Below the pieces are notes generated by a model. It had not been told where the DNA came from. It was given only the letters and a program-made list of their open reading frames with translations, and made no database searches. Shown in pieces: positions 5,662 to 6,004 of a stretch of 6,004 nt of DNA. Every line of letters starts with the position of its first letter. Positions within the stretch are counted from its first letter, which is position 1. The DNA comes from Lawsonibacter sp. (GTDB lineage Bacteria > Bacillota > Clostridia > Oscillospirales > Oscillospiraceae): contig JAAWCR010000019.1 of the NCBI GenBank assembly GCA_022793355.1, forward strand, positions 1 through 6,004, written 5' to 3'. The position numbers and the translations under genes were made by a program.

Positions 5662-5840
5662 TCCTGAGTTTTACCGCCCGGCCTGTTCTCGCCGCTCTCG
5701 GCGGCGGTGCTGCTCTTTTTGAAATTGCCGATGGTCTGTCCAATGGCCTTCCCCAGCTTGGGCAGCTTGGAGGGGCCAAAAATCAACAAAGCGATTCCCA
5801 ATATCAGTAAAAGCTCTGTTGTTCCGATTTTTCCGAACAT
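5658..5840 (-). CDS. tatA: Twin-arginine translocase subunit TatA
   Basis: 60 residues. TatA oligomers form or thin the membrane passage for folded Tat substrates recruited by TatC. Seen: a short N-terminus with E9, one membrane helix (LLLILGIALLIF, 10-21), the FGP hinge (21-23), then the amphipathic helix (KLPKLGKAIGQTIGNFKKS, 25-43) and a short charged tail. It is near the lower end of TatA lengths. There is no separate TatB in view, so it is probably bifunctional as in Bacillus Tat systems. AAGGAG (5848-5853) lies seven bases before the ATG. It is 26 bases from the upstream gene, with no room for a clear promoter, and overlaps tatC by four bases, so all belong to one transcript. Confidence 0.96.
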   Translation of the reverse strand: MFGKIGTTELLLILGIALLIFGPSKLPKLGKAIGQTIGNFKKSSTAAESGENRPGGKTQE

Positions 5841-5847
5841 AACTGTG

Positions 5848-5853
5848 CTCCTT
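5848..5853 (-). promoter_or_regulatory. Ribosome binding site of tatA
   Basis: AAGGAG on the minus strand, seven bases before the ATG at 5840. It fixes the TatA start. Confidence 0.75.
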
Positions 5854-5866
5854 CCTCACGTTTTTT

Positions 5867-6004
5867 TCAGGAATCGCTTGTTTCCGTCGGCTGCTGGGGC
5901 TCCTGGGGAGCGGCGGCCTGGGCCGCGGCCTGCTGAGGCTTGGGCTCGTCGTCCAGCTCAGCCCAATTTTCGGTGTCGGCGTAGTGGCGCAGGGTTCCGA
6001 CCGC
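5867..6004 (-). CDS. Unrecognised protein, C-terminal 45 codons (runs off right edge)
   Basis: The reading frame open from the window edge to TGA at 5869-5867 gives a tail starting AVGTLRHYADTENWAELDDE and ending in an Ala/Pro/Gln-rich, acidic stretch (PKPQQAAAQAAAPQ, then EPQQPTETSDS). I do not recognise the family. The low-complexity end looks like a disordered tail. Coding status is supported by the GC-rich codon use, the close 26-base spacing to tatA and the shared orientation, which make it the likely first visible gene of the same operon. An A7 run (5861-5866 with the last base of the stop) directly follows the end of the gene. It could be another Tat component, a Tat client or an unrelated protein; the fragment does not decide. 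Confidence 0.6.
   Translation of the reverse strand, partial: AVGTLRHYADTENWAELDDEPKPQQAAAQAAAPQEPQQPTETSDS

Noticed and set aside
1..6004. CRISPR array, tRNA, rRNA or prophage genes
   Set aside because: No regularly spaced repeats, cloverleaf-like sequence, rRNA signature or phage gene was seen on either strand.

Overview
The window looks like chromosomal DNA of a moderately GC-rich, low-complexity-envelope Firmicute of the class Clostridia, probably a gut Oscillospiraceae-type anaerobe. This is inferred from Gram-positive-style AGGAGG ribosome binding sites, a two-component TatA/TatC pathway without a visible TatB, S-layer-homology (SLH) domains, a PgsB-type poly-gamma-glutamate ligase and a clostridial-looking IS256 element. 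The genus is not determined. All intact genes except one run leftward on the minus strand.

Right part (2031-6004, minus strand). A short operon reads from right to left. It starts with the 3' end of an unrecognised gene with an Ala/Pro/Gln-rich tail. Next come tatA and tatC, which overlap by four bases, and then, after 41 bases, a gene for an 887-residue Tat-exported protein. That protein carries an RR signal peptide, an Ig-like/BIG2-like region, SLH repeats, a beta-sandwich spacer, a complete metallo-beta-lactamase (MBL) metal site and a cadherin-like C-terminal domain. A strong intrinsic terminator at 2031-2066 closes the unit. The simplest reading is a Tat translocase encoded together with its own client: the MBL enzyme would fold and take up metal in the cytoplasm, cross through TatA/TatC, and be held at the cell surface by its SLH repeats. 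The enzyme's substrate cannot be read from the sequence.

Middle part (818-1962). A LysR-family regulator on the plus strand is cut off after about 195 residues. The break lies in a short stretch shared with a decayed IS256-family transposase that runs in the opposite direction, so the regulator's reading frame now ends in about 56 codons of antisense transposase sequence. The IS remnant keeps its probable left end, ribosome binding site and first ~32 codons. It has lost a long internal segment, its first catalytic aspartate (now Tyr) and its whole 3' part. No gene is visible between 1963 and 2146 apart from the terminator.

Left part (1-817, minus strand). A small single-domain cupin gene is divergent to the LysR gene, the usual arrangement of a LysR regulator and its target. 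Beyond it lies the 5' part of a pgsB/capB-like gene for poly-gamma-glutamate synthesis. Its leader holds a near-consensus sigma-A promoter followed by a terminator-like hairpin before the ribosome binding site, which suggests attenuation or a short terminated RNA.
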